A DNA stretch of 64,000 nucleotides from Ochrobactrum quorumnocens (GCF_002278035.1 NZ_CP022604.1:2093501-2157500), one strand, 5' to 3'; shown: positions 17,464-28,500, numbered from the stretch's first letter. Notes: generated by a model from the sequence alone, not told the origin. Made by a program: numbers and translations.

Positions 17464-18747
17464 CTAACCTCTAACCTGTCCGTTTCCACGAACACGATAT
17501 TTGAAGGAGGTCAGTTGTTCGACGCCAACCGGACCACGCGCATGCATCTTGCCAGTCGCGATACCAATTTCCGCACCCATGCCGAACTCGCCGCCATCAG
17601 CAAACTGCGTCGAAGCATTGTGCAAAAGAATGGCCGAGTCGATCTCGTTGAAGAAGCGTGCAACGACATCCGCATCCCTAGCCACAACAGCTTCGGTGTG
17701 GTGCGAGGAATAACGGTTGATATGCTCAATCGCGCCAGAAACACCATCGACCAGCGCCACCGAAATGATTGCATCGAGATATTCGGTAGACCAGTCTTCT
17801 TGCGCGGCAGGCGTCGCGGCTTCATAAAGTGCGACGACTTCACCGCTGCCCCGAATTTCGCAGCCCTTCGAAGCCAGATCTTCAAGAACCGGCACCAGAT
17901 GCGTTTGAGCCACCGCGCGATCCACAAGCAAGGTTTCGGTCGCACCGCAAATACCGGTGCGGCGCATCTTGGCATTCACAGCAATCGCACGCGCCATGTC
18001 GAGATCAGCGGACTTATCGATATAGAGATGACAGATGCCTTCAAGATGCGCGAAAACCGGCACGCGCGCTTCCGATTGCACCCGCGCAACGAGGCTTTTA
18101 CCGCCCCGTGGCACGATCACGTCAATCGCACCATTGAGACCTTTGAGCAGTTCGCCAACCGCCGCGCGGTCTGTAACCGGCACAATCTGGATTGCATCGG
18201 CAGGCAATTGAGCTGCCTCCAGTCCCGCAACCAGAGCCATATGAATAGCAGCCGACGAATGTGCGGAATCCGAACCACCACGCAAAATCACGGCATTACC
18301 GGCTTTGAGGCACAATGCGCCAGCATCCGCCGTCACATTGGGACGGCTTTCATAGATCACGCCAATCACACCTAACGGCGTGCGAACACGCTCGATATGG
18401 AGACCATTCGGACGATCCCACTCGGCAATCACTTCACCGACCGGATCATTCAATTCAGCAATAGCGCGAATGCCGTCAGCAATCACCTGAATACGACTGT
18501 CATCCAGTGTCAGCCGATCAACAAACGAAGCTGCCATCCCGCTTTCCGCAGCATTGGCAAGATCGAGCTTGTTGGCTTCAAGAATAGCGTCTTTGCTTGC
18601 AAGGATGCTATCTGCAGCAGCAAGCAGGGCTTTGTTTTTCTGTTGAGGCGAAGCGATGGAAAGCGGAGCCGCTGCCTGTCTGGCTTTACGACCAACTTCT
18701 GCCATGATGGCTGCGATGTCAGTTCCGGCATCCACTTTGTTCAACAT
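17464..18747 (-). CDS. proA: Gamma-glutamyl phosphate reductase
   Basis: A 427-residue ALDH-fold enzyme, second step of proline synthesis: gamma-glutamyl phosphate to glutamate semialdehyde with NADPH. Conserved stretches: [52 protein letters not shown], and [15 protein letters not shown] with the catalytic Cys near residue 265, then [30 protein letters not shown]. The length is standard. It starts 10 bp after proB, an obvious operon. A 319-codon antisense frame exists but is only a shadow. Confidence 0.97.
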   Translation of the reverse strand: MLNKVDAGTDIAAIMAEVGRKARQAAAPLSIASPQQKNKALLAAADSILASKDAILEANKLDLANAAESGMAASFVDRLTLDDSRIQVIADGIRAIAELNDPVGEVIAEWDRPNGLHIERVRTPLGVIGVIYESRPNVTADAGALCLKAGNAVILRGGSDSAHSSAAIHMALVAGLEAAQLPADAIQIVPVTDRAAVGELLKGLNGAIDVIVPRGGKSLVARVQSEARVPVFAHLEGICHLYIDKSADLDMARAIAVNAKMRRTGICGATETLLVDRAVAQTHLVPVLEDLASKGCEIRGSGEVVALYEAATPAAQEDWSTEYLDAIISVALVDGVSGAIEHINRYSSHHTEAVVARDADVVARFFNEIDSAILLHNASTQFADGGEFGMGAEIGIATGKMHARGPVGVEQLTSFKYRVRGNGQVRG

Positions 18748-18757
18748 CCTCTTCCCC

Positions 18758-19900
18758 TTACGCTTCTTCCGTCTCGGTAGTGGTCACACCTCGTACCACC
18801 AGATCATTACGGTGGATCATCGCAGCGCGCGCATCATAACCAAGAATGGCACTAATCTCATCGCTTTTATGCCCAGCAATTTTGCGCGCATCGTCAGCAT
18901 CGTAAGCAATCAGTCCACGCGCGATTTCGCGGCGCTCTTCATTCAGCACTGCAACCGTATCACCGCGCTCGAACTGACCTTCAATCTCTTTCACACCCGC
19001 AGGCAGTAGCGATCTTCCAGACTTCAGCGCCTTAGCCGCACCGGCATCGACCAATAATTTTCCAGCAGGTTCCAGATTGCCGGAAATCCAGGTCTTCCAG
19101 GCATTAACCGGCGCACGCGACGGCTCAAACAAGGTTGCGCGTTCTCCACGATCAATGGCTGAAAGTGGCGCCATACGCGTGCCGGAGGTGATAATCATCG
19201 CGGTGCCTGCAGCATTGGCAATCTTGCCAGCATCAAGCTTGGTCTTCATGCCACCGCGCGAAAGTTCGGATGCAGCCGCACCCGCCATAGCCTCAATCTG
19301 GGGAGTAATCGTTGTAACGAGCGGCAGAAACTGCGCGTTCGGGTCCTTGTGCGGAGGTGCCGTATAAAGCCCGTCAATGTCCGAAAGAAGGATCAGCAGA
19401 TCAGCACCCATCATGGTGGCTACACGCGCTGCCAGACGGTCATTGTCGCCATAACGAATTTCGGTTGTCGCGACCGTATCGTTTTCATTGATGATCGGAA
19501 CCGCGCCAAGTTTCAAAAGCGTTTCAATGGTCGCGCGCGCATTGAGGTAGCGGCGGCGCTCCTCGGTGTCTGAAAGTGTCACCAGAATCTGGCCAGACTT
19601 GATGCCGTGGCTGCCGAGCACGTCGGCATAAGCCTTGGCAAGCGCGATCTGACCTGCGGCAGCTGCCGCCTGGCTTTCCTCAAGCTTTAACGACTTTTTC
19701 GGCAGCCCAAGAACTGTGCGGCCAAGTGCAATGGCCCCTGAAGAAACTACCAGAACTTCCACCCCGGCACGCGCCAGATTGGCAATGTCCTGACCCAATG
19801 TCTCAAGCCAGCTCTGCTTGAGACCAGTTGATCGGTCCACCAGCAGAGCGGAACCGATCTTTATGACGATGCGGCGATAGTCTTTGAGTTGTTTCAGCAT
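18758..19900 (-). CDS. proB: Glutamate 5-kinase with C-terminal PUA domain
   Basis: A 380-residue enzyme, first and feedback-controlled step of proline synthesis. The amino-acid kinase domain covers residues ~5-255 ([61 protein letters not shown]). A PUA domain follows from about 275 ([27 protein letters not shown]). The start is [10 protein letters not shown] at 19900; the seven codons before it have weaker signals. Proline inhibition of this step is family knowledge. Confidence 0.96.
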   Translation of the reverse strand: MLKQLKDYRRIVIKIGSALLVDRSTGLKQSWLETLGQDIANLARAGVEVLVVSSGAIALGRTVLGLPKKSLKLEESQAAAAAGQIALAKAYADVLGSHGIKSGQILVTLSDTEERRRYLNARATIETLLKLGAVPIINENDTVATTEIRYGDNDRLAARVATMMGADLLILLSDIDGLYTAPPHKDPNAQFLPLVTTITPQIEAMAGAAASELSRGGMKTKLDAGKIANAAGTAMIITSGTRMAPLSAIDRGERATLFEPSRAPVNAWKTWISGNLEPAGKLLVDAGAAKALKSGRSLLPAGVKEIEGQFERGDTVAVLNEERREIARGLIAYDADDARKIAGHKSDEISAILGYDARAAMIHRNDLVVRGVTTTETEEA

Positions 19901-19923
19901 GCATTCATTTCCTCGCCGCACCG

Positions 19924-19974
19924 AAAGCGCATCCCCAAAAGGGTGAAGTTGTTTTCGGACAAGATGCGCTTAAG
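19924..19974. repeat. RIME-like palindrome between obgE and proB
   Basis: gcgcatccccaaaagggtgaagttgt...tcggacaagatgcgc. It occupies the obgE-proB gap. Confidence 0.7.
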
Positions 19975-19987
19975 ATAATAATTATCC

Positions 19988-21133
<1,146 letters not shown>

Positions 21134-21218
21134 CTAGTGCTCCGATTCCGACATTTGCATCACTCCGCTGCAGGTAACGAACAAATGTCAAATTCAATCC
21201 ACTCGACGACACTGGTTT

Positions 21219-21776
21219 TCAGCCTAAATTCTGTTTCCACGCAGGATCGCTGAAATCGATATAGAGCAGTTCCTGATCCAGATACTGCCCCTGCACGAAA
21301 AGCGACTTTGGCTCAACGCCATAGGATTTGAAACCAAGCTCATAATAGATGCGCTTCGCAGGCTCATTGGTCGCCACGACTTTCGCATCCAGTATCACGA
21401 CGTGCTGCGCCGCGTGTTCGATAATCCGTTCAACAAGCGCCTTACCAAGAGCTAATCCACGTGCTTCCGGCGCAACATAGACACTTACCAGAGTGCCGCG
21501 ATGCCGCTCCGACTTGCGCTCGTGCCGATAAAGCCCGGCAATGCCCATCAAGTTCTCGCCATCAAAGGCACCGAAAATAACATTGCCATTCACCTGTTCC
21601 AGACGACGTGCAAACACGCTGTCGGAATAGGCGTTTTCTTCATCAAAACTCGATCCGAATGCCTGCGGCGCAAGTTGTAGCGCCGAAAGTCGGATTGCCC
21701 GAAACCTGTGCAGATCGCCTTTGTCGAGTGCACGTAACGTCAGCCGGTCGCGGCTTAACGCGTGAATATCAATCAT
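21219..21776 (-). CDS. GNAT-family N-acetyltransferase
   Basis: A 185-residue single GNAT domain. Motif A is VYVAPEARGLALGKALVERIIEHA (pattern R-G-x-x-x-G-K for acetyl-CoA phosphate binding, residues ~105-120), and motif B is ATNEPAKRIYYELGFKSYGVEP. The substrate is unknown. It is one of two acetyltransferase genes that separate rpmA from obgE. Start ATG at 21776. Confidence 0.87.
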   Translation of the reverse strand: MIDIHALSRDRLTLRALDKGDLHRFRAIRLSALQLAPQAFGSSFDEENAYSDSVFARRLEQVNGNVIFGAFDGENLMGIAGLYRHERKSERHRGTLVSVYVAPEARGLALGKALVERIIEHAAQHVVILDAKVVATNEPAKRIYYELGFKSYGVEPKSLFVQGQYLDQELLYIDFSDPAWKQNLG

Positions 21777-21833
21777 TTCATTCCCCGATCATTATCGGCC
21801 CTGTAACTGAAGCCACAGGGCCATTTTTTATAA

Positions 21834-22478
21834 TTATGACTGCCAGCTTCTCAGGCCGATCCAAGTCCGACGGTCAAGAACGTAACGTTCGACAGGAACG
21901 TTACCAACGGCCAGCGAATCCGACATGCCCATTCCGCTGAACTGGAAGCCACACTTATGGATCACCCGTCTTGAACCGTCATTGCTGACACGGCACGAAA
22001 CATGCAGCCGTTCTATAGGCGTTGCCCGGAAAGCCAGATCAATCAACACGTGCGCGGCTTCGGTGGCAAAACCATGCCCCCAATAGGGCTCGCCGAGCCA
22101 ATATCCGATCTCCAGCCCTTCGCCGTGTTTATGCGCGTGGATGCCACAACAGCCCATAAATATGCCAGTTTCAGCTTGGGTAATTGCGTAAATGCAATTG
22201 CCCATCTCGCCTTTTCGCACGCGCTCGACAAAGTCGACTGCATTTTCGCGGGTGTACGGATGAGGCATACGGGCGAGCATAGCGGAGACGCGGGTGTTAT
22301 CGGCAAGATAGGAAATTGCATCCACGTCTTCAGTGTGCGGCGGGCGGAGCACCAGCCGTTCGGTAACGAGGACGGGGCAATCTAACTGATCTGCTAATCC
22401 GGGCGAGAGATCAGCATAGCTGTCCTCCCGCTCACTACAGCTCTCGTAATAATCTTCTTCTAAAACTTCGACGACCAT
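21834..22478 (-). CDS. GNAT-family N-acetyltransferase, RimJ/RimL-like
   Basis: A 214-residue protein. An acidic N-terminal tail (MVVEVLEEDYYESCSERED) precedes a RimJ-type GNAT fold: TERLVLRPPHTEDVDAIS, IGYWLGEPYWGHGFATEAAHVLID (acetyl-CoA loop, residues ~125-147) and SNDGSRRVIHKCGFQFSG. Family members acetylate ribosomal-protein N-termini or small molecules. The start at 22478 was chosen because the longer frame runs back through the rpmA terminator hairpin. It follows that terminator by about 17 bp. Confidence 0.87.
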   Translation of the reverse strand: MVVEVLEEDYYESCSEREDSYADLSPGLADQLDCPVLVTERLVLRPPHTEDVDAISYLADNTRVSAMLARMPHPYTRENAVDFVERVRKGEMGNCIYAITQAETGIFMGCCGIHAHKHGEGLEIGYWLGEPYWGHGFATEAAHVLIDLAFRATPIERLHVSCRVSNDGSRRVIHKCGFQFSGMGMSDSLAVGNVPVERYVLDRRTWIGLRSWQS

Positions 22479-22494
22479 TGTTCTGTCCTCCAGA

Positions 22495-22530
22495 TGAAAA
22501 AAAGGGAAGATGGTTGTCCCATCTTCCCTT
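22495..22530 (-). terminator. Rho-independent terminator of the rplU-rpmA operon
   Basis: Twelve-base perfect arms (22502-22513 and 22519-22530) with a 5-base loop, followed on the minus strand by seven T. It lies 67 bases past the rpmA stop. Confidence 0.9.
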
Positions 22531-22596
22531 CGATCTTCTGGCAGGTCGCCATATGTACCGGGTCCATGGGACGCCGGTACTTTATAGAGGTCCGGC

Positions 22597-22866
22597 TTAC
22601 TCTGCTGCTTCCGCGATCGGATTGACCGACACGTAGGTGCGGCCGTTGGCTTTCGCGCGGAAAGACACCGAACCTTGGGTAAGCGCAAACAAGGTGTGAT
22701 CCTTGCCGATGCCTACATTGGCGCCCGGATGCCACTTGGTGCCGCGCTGACGCACGATAATGTTGCCAGCGAGCACAGCTTCGCCACCAAACTTCTTCAC
22801 GCCAAGGCGCTTCGACTCTGAATCGCGACCGTTACGCGACGAACCACCAGCTTTTTTGTGTGCCAT
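22597..22866 (-). CDS. rpmA: 50S ribosomal protein bL27
   Basis: An 89-residue protein beginning [20 protein letters not shown], with the canonical [28 protein letters not shown] and [11 protein letters not shown]. Its N-terminal tail reaches the peptidyl-transferase centre. Downstream of rplU by 26 bp with a good ribosome site (aaaggagaaatccaatg). Confidence 0.98.
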   Translation of the reverse strand: MAHKKAGGSSRNGRDSESKRLGVKKFGGEAVLAGNIIVRQRGTKWHPGANVGIGKDHTLFALTQGSVSFRAKANGRTYVSVNPIAEAAE

Positions 22867-22892
22867 TGGATTTCTCCTTTAATCTCTTCTAC

Positions 22893-23324
22893 TTACTCAG
22901 CCGACTCAGCCTTGGCTGCAGCCTTCTTAGGCGCTGCCTTCTTTGGCTTTGCGGCTTCGCCTTCAGCGGCGTCTGCCTTCGGAGCTGCCTTCTTGGCTTC
23001 TGCCTTCTTGGAAGGCTTCGCACCATCGGTGAGGATCTCCGAGATACGGATAGTCGTCAGTTCCTGACGATGACCGCGGGTACGCTTGGAGTTCTGACGA
23101 CGACGCTTCTTGAACGCGATCACCTTGCGAGCGCGGCCCTGTTCAACGACTTCTGCCGTTACCAGAGCGCCTTCAACAACTGGCGCGCCAATGGTCGAAC
23201 CAACCATCAGAACTTCTGCAAATTCTACAATGTCGCCAGCTTCGCCAGCAACCTTTTCAACCTTGATCAGGTCGTTTGCGGCAACGCGGTACTGCTTGCC
23301 ACCAGTCTTAATGACTGCGAACAT
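22893..23324 (-). CDS. rplU: 50S ribosomal protein bL21 with long Ala/Lys-rich tail
   Basis: A 143-residue protein. Residues 1-103 are the L21 core ([47 protein letters not shown]). The last ~40 residues are a low-complexity K/A/E tail, as found in Brucella-type L21. The start at 23324 is the conserved MFAVIKTGG, with aaaggaaaacaa upstream; 21 codons before it are leader. About 195 nt of untranslated leader precede it, including a tccggttttccgg-type hairpin, so an autoregulatory leader is possible but not shown. Confidence 0.97.
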   Translation of the reverse strand: MFAVIKTGGKQYRVAANDLIKVEKVAGEAGDIVEFAEVLMVGSTIGAPVVEGALVTAEVVEQGRARKVIAFKKRRRQNSKRTRGHRQELTTIRISEILTDGAKPSKKAEAKKAAPKADAAEGEAAKPKKAAPKKAAAKAESAE

Positions 23325-23680
23325 TTGTTTTCCTTTCGGGTCGTTCGGTCCAGCTCTCATACCCAGCAACGCAAGCGCCTTGGGCACGGGCCGTCTTTTT
23401 ATCAGTCGATTGATTTTGGAAGCTTCTCAGCCTCCTGATCAGAGCCCGGAAAACCGGAAATCTCCAATCAAAACAATAAGCGCGGACTACCCCACACATA
23501 AAGTCAGGTGCTTATAGATATGAGGTAGCGGAAAAGTCAAGAATTTTCGTCCCGGAATGCAAATTAGGTCTTGTCTAATTGTGTTTGGCCCGTTATTGAG
23601 CCGCTACACACTTAGCATTCGCTTTAGATGCTTACCGACGGCGCGATTTTCATAGATCGTTTTACCGTAGTGCACAATGC

Positions 23681-23770
<90 letters not shown>

Positions 23771-23875
23771 TTTAATTATTGAAATCAAATTCTTACACGA
23801 AATACAGCTTAATCGTAGGGATTTCCACGCGCGGCCCAGCGCTTGTCTGCAATCAAGAGCCACGCTCAAGGCACG
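23771..23875. repeat. tRNA-flanking direct repeat, copy 1
   Basis: The sequence just 3' of tRNA-Ser aligns with 26757-26858 from tttaattattg through cacgctcaaggcacg, about 70% identical by eye with small gaps. It marks the tRNA-proximal side of the island. Confidence 0.65.
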
Positions 23876-23886
23876 TCGCAGAGATT

Positions 23887-24537
23887 CTACTCATATCTAT
23901 TGATAGGCTGAGAAGCTCCTTTCAACTCCGCTAAAGCCAATGTTATGAGTTCTTCCCATGTTTGGCTGAGCAAAGAGGTTTGCCGATTCAGTTCACCTAT
24001 CCTACTCATAACTCTATCATACACATCCTGCGACACCCAGCCCTCTCCGGCAACGCGCCAAGTCATCCAACCACGACCATCCGAGGTGTAGAGATTGAAA
24101 AGGTCACGTAGAAATTTTTCAGCATCGCGACAAAGCTGTTCATAGTGCACCTGGATATTCTTATTGTGGAAGGGGAAGATATCGTCGTTGTGATACCGGA
24201 CGAGTTGTTGGATGCCATCGTAGTCGGTATCGTGCATAGATGTTTCAATAGCGTGCTCGCGTAAAATGTAAGCTTGATGCCGGTCTACGAGCTTAAGAAG
24301 CGAGTTCAACTTATTTACATCATCGACCATCATACCGTCGTGCGCACTGTTGCCATTAGAGAAATCTGCAAGCTCGATTCCCAACCACGTAACGAGTGAT
24401 CCGATCAAGAGGATTACGCCCGCGATATTCAGATTTTGAAAGTCAATCGGCCACTGCACCCACACAAGTGACCCCATGACAGCCAAGCAGGAGCCAATTC
24501 GTGCAAGCTTACTCGGATGTTCAGGGATTACTCGCAT
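23887..24537 (-). CDS. Hypothetical protein with two N-terminal membrane segments
   Basis: A 216-residue protein. Two adjacent hydrophobic segments (GSCLAVMGSLVWVQWPI and IAGVILLIGSLVTWLGIELA, residues ~16-56) form a hairpin anchor. The rest (57-216) is soluble, mostly helical and Trp/His-rich (HNDDIFPFHNKNIQVHYEQL, TWRVAGEGWVSQDVYDRV). No family was recognised. It is the first gene of the tRNA-Ser island, 40 bp downstream of the GIY-YIG gene on the same strand, so it is probably co-transcribed with it and with the PAN-domain gene. Confidence 0.7.
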   Translation of the reverse strand: MRVIPEHPSKLARIGSCLAVMGSLVWVQWPIDFQNLNIAGVILLIGSLVTWLGIELADFSNGNSAHDGMMVDDVNKLNSLLKLVDRHQAYILREHAIETSMHDTDYDGIQQLVRYHNDDIFPFHNKNIQVHYEQLCRDAEKFLRDLFNLYTSDGRGWMTWRVAGEGWVSQDVYDRVMSRIGELNRQTSLLSQTWEELITLALAELKGASQPINRYE

Positions 24538-24577
24538 ATAAAATAGCTCCTGCTAATTCTATCGGTCTTATCGCATT

Positions 24578-25345
24578 TCAGCACTTCCAAAATCGCACGG
24601 GATTCTGAACATGCTTTAATTCTGGGTTCGTAATCTGCTTGCCCCGGTTTCCTACATACAGATCCCACACACTTTCTGGTGCTTCTTTGCCAATGAACCC
24701 AAATCGATGTCCCTCAGCATCTGACGCGTGTGGCACATCAGAGAAGTTTTCAAGCGTTGCGGGTAGCCAGACCTCCGACGAAAACACCCCAACGGCCACA
24801 CCACGAATGACCGCAATCACGTAAGCGGCATTCTCCGCCCGCTTCCTATTGATGCGCCAGCAGTATCGGACGAGATCATATATCGCTTTCCGATTGAAAC
24901 GCTCCTCAAGCTTGTTGATGCAAATAAGGACCAGCCCGTCTGCAGGTTCTGTCGGAAACTCAGGAAGGCTGTATTTGTCTATTAATTCGATGTGATTCAT
25001 CGGACCACGATCAGTGCTTGCATGACCGCCCTGAATATTGGTTAGTCCGGGATAAGCATCGATCAGCGCCGCTTCTACTTCGAATATAGCTGCGTCCGGG
25101 ATTTCGTGCCTGTGAATGACGTGGGTGACGGAAAGACCGGCGTTCTTGATTGCCCGAATACGATCCAGCTTGGCGCCAAGGATTTGATCCCCGTCTCCGT
25201 CGCCAGCGGACACGCCTGCCGCATGGTCAAACACACGATTGGCTTTGCCTTTTCCGACATAAAACGTCTCGCCGTTGCGCGGATCGATTAGTCGATAGAC
25301 ATAATTGCCAAGCTTCTCGCAAACTTCTTCCGAAAAACGCATCAT
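24578..25345 (-). CDS. GIY-YIG nuclease-domain protein (LEM-3-like)
   Basis: A 255-residue protein. The N-terminal GIY-YIG module is GNYVYRLIDPRNGETFYVGKGKANRVFDHA (residues ~12-41; NYVYRL and FYVGKGKANR replace GIY/YIG), with the acidic EVEAALIDAYPGLTNIQGG near residue 95. The C-terminal half ends in VWDLYVGNRGKQITNPELKHVQNPVRFW, a tail I associate with the same family in mobile regions. It is a predicted DNA endonuclease or nickase fold; target and role are unknown. It starts 7 bases after the PAN-protein stop, indicating an operon. ATG at 25345 (a second ATG follows directly). Confidence 0.75.
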   Translation of the reverse strand: MMRFSEEVCEKLGNYVYRLIDPRNGETFYVGKGKANRVFDHAAGVSAGDGDGDQILGAKLDRIRAIKNAGLSVTHVIHRHEIPDAAIFEVEAALIDAYPGLTNIQGGHASTDRGPMNHIELIDKYSLPEFPTEPADGLVLICINKLEERFNRKAIYDLVRYCWRINRKRAENAAYVIAVIRGVAVGVFSSEVWLPATLENFSDVPHASDAEGHRFGFIGKEAPESVWDLYVGNRGKQITNPELKHVQNPVRFWKC

Positions 25346-25351
25346 TAAATC

Positions 25352-26635
25352 TCAGTTCAAAGTGATAATTTTGGCAGGCGCGAACGTCTCATATTTTTTG
25401 ACACCGGTAACCAGCCCCTTACCAAACTTCGGTGATCCAACAGTTCCCTTCAGCCAGCACTCCTTTTTAGGTTTGACGTATGTAAAAGCCACGCAGCGAT
25501 TATTGTCGATACACGCAAGACGGCACGTCAAAGGGGTTCGAGCTGATGTATGAGGGCGACGAGACAGATCGCCTCCTGGCAAATCGACATCGTCAAAAAG
25601 CGCTTTTGCCGGATCAATCATACCAAGCGAAAATGGTTCAGGATCAGACTCCGAACCGCTGAGAAAACGACCAGAGAATGCGACGCTATTTCCGTCCGCT
25701 CGCCCCTCGTTCGACTTAAGAAAGCAGTTCGGCCCCTTTTTAACCTTAGGATTAGTATTGAACGTAAACGCCTTGCACTGGCCGTTCATTTCAAGACAGC
25801 TTTTAGCACATGCAGCAGCGTCGACGACGCGAACGCTGGATATATCTTCACCGAAGAGATCAAGCCCTGTGTAAACCGCTATCCTGTTCGGGCGTTTGGT
25901 AAACTCTTCAAGCGGTGACAGCTTGGCGAGGGTTTCAGCTTCAACATTTGGGGGCGGCGCAGGAGCTATAGTTTCAATACCGGCTTCAGGCCTGACAGTT
26001 CCTGCATCTTCCTCGTTTTTTTCAGAAGTTGAACCAGCAGCTGGCCGACCAACGTCTATTCGCTGATCGACTGACCGATTAAGTTCGTATCGCTGAATTT
26101 CTTCCGGACTGAATACGTGCATCTCATTTGGTGGCGTCTTGAACATGATCTGCATAACCGCTGGCGGCGTATCAAATCTGCTCAGCACTTCTATAATGTC
26201 GGATATCGCCAATTGAGCACCGACCAGATCAGGTGAGTCTGACGATATCTGATGAACGCCTAATTCGCCATCAGCCTTGCGCTCCTTGCCCGACAGGAAG
26301 ATATATGAACATGCCGAATAGCACTTGCTCGCTTTTGGAATGTAAGTCGCCAAGGCTCGCTGGTGGATGTCGTCGGCTATGAGCAAGCCAGCCTGAACGT
26401 TGCCACCATCGCTATTAAGTATGATCAGTTTGGCATCTGGTGCAGCGCGGAGAGCTCTACGAAAATCCAGAGCAGCCCCCGGAGCTACAATGCCATTCAT
26501 CTTAATTACATCTGGCTTAGATTCATCAACCGTAAAAGGACCGAAGCTAGTCTCGGTCGCAAACGCGACTCCGACGGCAATTATATAGAATGCTGACAAA
26601 ATGCCCGCAACGGCGCAAACAAAAGACTTACGCAT
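25352..26635 (-). CDS. Secreted ClpP/crotonase-fold protein with two PAN/apple-like domains
   Basis: A 427-residue exported protein. Signal peptide at residues 1-28 (MRKSFVCAVAGILSAFYIIA). Residues ~30-190 resemble the COG3904 periplasmic ClpP-like fold: LIILNSDGGNVQAGLLIADDIHQ, SKCYSACSYIFLSGKERKAD (candidate nucleophile Ser) and LGVHQ (candidate His). A Pro/Glu linker follows. Two Cys-rich PAN/apple modules are at ~240-310 (AACAKSCLEMNGQCKAFTFN) and ~345-415 (LTCRLACIDNNRCVAFTYV). PAN modules bind proteins or sugars. The start at 26635 was chosen because the signal peptide begins there; 22 further codons upstream are open. First gene of the minus-strand island operon. Confidence 0.7.
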   Translation of the reverse strand: MRKSFVCAVAGILSAFYIIAVGVAFATETSFGPFTVDESKPDVIKMNGIVAPGAALDFRRALRAAPDAKLIILNSDGGNVQAGLLIADDIHQRALATYIPKASKCYSACSYIFLSGKERKADGELGVHQISSDSPDLVGAQLAISDIIEVLSRFDTPPAVMQIMFKTPPNEMHVFSPEEIQRYELNRSVDQRIDVGRPAAGSTSEKNEEDAGTVRPEAGIETIAPAPPPNVEAETLAKLSPLEEFTKRPNRIAVYTGLDLFGEDISSVRVVDAAACAKSCLEMNGQCKAFTFNTNPKVKKGPNCFLKSNEGRADGNSVAFSGRFLSGSESDPEPFSLGMIDPAKALFDDVDLPGGDLSRRPHTSARTPLTCRLACIDNNRCVAFTYVKPKKECWLKGTVGSPKFGKGLVTGVKKYETFAPAKIITLN

Positions 26636-26732
26636 GACCCACCCCATTTTCAGATGATCTAGCATCAACCACGAGGTGCGGACAAGAATGCGTTTCTGCA
26701 TATGTAATTCATTGCTACAGGAGGTCGCACTA

Positions 26733-26858
26733 TGTCGGGCTCGAATCCTACGATTTTATTAATTGTATCAAATACTTAACCTGAATACAACTTGCTCGTA
26801 TGGATCTCCGTGCGCTGCTCAGCGCTGGTGCGCTATCAAGGGACACGCTCAAGGCACG
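26733..26858. other. Decayed tRNA-Ser 3' end plus flank (attachment-site remnant)
   Basis: 26733-26752 reads tgtcgggctcgaatcctacg, resembling the T arm of the tRNA at 23735-23760, and is followed at 26757-26858 by a diverged copy of the tRNA flank (23771-23875). The order T arm then flank is the same in both places, as expected if DNA inserted at the tRNA 3' end. No integrase gene is left in the window. Confidence 0.55.
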
Positions 26859-26963
26859 CCTTGCCTCATACTGGCATTTTTTTGCTCCATTACTGTTACA
26901 CATACTTCTGCTTTCACGTAATTAAACCTAGTTGACAATTTATCTCTTCCTACTATTTTGATC

Positions 26964-27131
26964 TTGCTTACGTGTATTGAGTGCATAGTGTGGCACTTGG
27001 CCTAGCGTTTCGTCTGGGTCTCATTATATTGCGGAATTTTGGTGCCCTGTAAGGTAGTGATGAAACATCGCCCTACGGGACGCTCCGCTCGATGAAACAT
27101 CCCTACCTTACAGGGCTTTAAGGGTAAGCAA
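26964..27131 (+). ncRNA. Retron msr-msd-like non-coding RNA
   Basis: Ends pair as a1/a2: ttgcttac (26964-26971) with gtaagcaa (27124-27131). The G at 26972, right after a1, is a candidate branching guanosine. An msr-like small hairpin is at 27001-27017. The msd part is a 14-bp perfect stem, gccctgtaaggtag (27044-27057) against ctaccttacagggc (27103-27116), with inner gatg/catc pairing and a GC-rich tip. The a2 arm abuts the start codon of a Retron-Eco1-like effector gene, the ncRNA-effector order of that retron type. No reverse transcriptase remains, so it should be silent for cDNA synthesis. Confidence 0.72.
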
Positions 27132-27640
27132 TGTTGCCATTCGCAGAAGAGCTCGACGTGGATAAAATCCATGTCCAATCGCCTTCTGCGGTGGTATTCC
27201 TGTGTGGTGGACAATACTCAGATATCAGCGAGCCTGTTCCGCTTTCACTTCGCGATGGCTTCCTTAAAATACTTGATAATCCAGTGCTCAGGGGAAAAGT
27301 TATAATTCAAGCAGAAGACATTACTAAGCTTCATATATTTTCAGACGCTTATGATGATGTGCTTCAATTTGAAACGGATTTAGCCGAAATTTCCGAACTA
27401 ATTCTGCTCTTCTGTGAAAGCGAAGGGAGCATGGCAGAGTTAGGGGCATTTTGCGTAATCCAGGAAATTGCCTCAAGACTCCTCGTAATTGTTCGAGATA
27501 GGCATTGGCGAGGAAAAGGAGAGACTTCTTTCATTCGTCTCGGCCCACTACGCTCCCTTGAGCGGAAACATGGATCGAACTCAATATTTGTCATAGATGA
27601 TACCGACGTTGGGGACGTGAGCTATTCAGGGGGGTGTTGA
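27131..27640 (+). pseudogene. Truncated retron effector (nucleoside deoxyribosyltransferase-like, Retron-Eco1/St85 type)
   Basis: The intact first ~168 residues match the N-terminal domain of the Eco1 effector: SAVVFLCGGQYSD, SLRDGFLKIL, IIQAEDI, QFETDLAEISELILLFCESEGSMAELGAF and SFIRLGPLRSLERK (compare FLCGG, PED, ILFPESPGSFTELGAF and SFINYGPVRLLRK, recalled from Eco1). Family knowledge: this domain forms filaments with RT and msDNA and, when freed, depletes NAD+ or modifies nucleosides. The reading frame enters the IS21 end at 27635 and stops at 27640; the winged-helix C-terminal half (roughly 130-140 residues) and the RT gene are gone. Start ATG 27131 overlaps the a2 arm. Confidence 0.8.
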
Positions 27641-27708
27641 TTGCCGCTGAGAACTGACCCGGAATTTCCACCGAGAACTGACCCGCCTTTTAATTATTGT
27701 TCGGGTTT

Positions 27709-28500
27709 TTATTCGCGGTCAAGTTTCGTGTTTTCCTTTGGTCGTTTTGTTTCTTGTGCGGAACTGTTTTTGAACCGAAAGCTATCATTTCCGGTTTCAA
27801 GGATGTGGCAGTGATGAGTGAGCCTGTCGAGCAATGCGGTCGTCATTTTGGCATCACCAAACACGCTTGCCCATTCACTGAAGCTGAGATTGGTGGTGAT
27901 TATGACGCTCGTGCGCTCGTAAAGTTTGCTGAGCAGATGGAATAGAAGTGCGCCACCTGATGCGCTGAATGGCAGATATCCGAGTTCATCAAGAATGACG
28001 AGATCGGAATAAATGAGTCGGTTGGCGATCTGCCCCGATTTGCCCTGGATTTTTTCCTGTTCAAGTGCATTCACAAGTTCAACGGTTGAGAAGAACCGGA
28101 CACGTTTGTGGTGGTGCTCGATCGCCTGTACTCCAATAGCGGTGGCGATATGAGTTTTACCCGTGCCGGGTCCACCAACCAGAACGATGTTGTTTGCATC
28201 ATTGAGAAAGTCACAGCGATGCAGCTGCTGGACCAATGCCTCGTTTATCTCACTGCTATCGAAGTCAAAGCCGTTCAGATCACGGTAGGCTGGAAAGCGT
28301 GCAGTTTTGAGCTGATAGGCAACTGATCTGACTTCACGCTCCGCCGTTTCGGCTTTTAGCAGCTGAGAAAGAACTGGAATAGCTGCCTCGAATGCTGGTG
28401 ACCCTTGTTCGGTGAGTTCACCAACTGCTTGTGCCATGCCATGCATCTTTAATTGCCGCAGCATGATAACGATAGCACCACTCGCTGGATTATGACGCAT
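27709..28500 (-). CDS. istB: IS21 helper ATPase IstB
   Basis: A 263-residue AAA+ ATPase, DnaC-like. Walker A is [16 protein letters not shown] (residues ~105-120), Walker B is [16 protein letters not shown], and sensor 1 is VIITTNLSF. It stabilises the IstA transpososome and helps choose targets. Its start overlaps the istA end by 11 bp. Full length. Confidence 0.94.
   Translation of the reverse strand: MRHNPASGAIVIMLRQLKMHGMAQAVGELTEQGSPAFEAAIPVLSQLLKAETAEREVRSVAYQLKTARFPAYRDLNGFDFDSSEINEALVQQLHRCDFLNDANNIVLVGGPGTGKTHIATAIGVQAIEHHHKRVRFFSTVELVNALEQEKIQGKSGQIANRLIYSDLVILDELGYLPFSASGGALLFHLLSKLYERTSVIITTNLSFSEWASVFGDAKMTTALLDRLTHHCHILETGNDSFRFKNSSAQETKRPKENTKLDRE

Noticed and set aside
17416..18375. 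319-codon plus-strand frame
   Set aside because: It is antisense to proA, which has full family signatures; the frame is a codon-bias shadow.
21797..21829. ggccctgt/acagggcc hairpin followed by T run on the plus strand
   Set aside because: It looks like a terminator but there is no plus-strand gene to end; both neighbours read the other way, where no T run follows.
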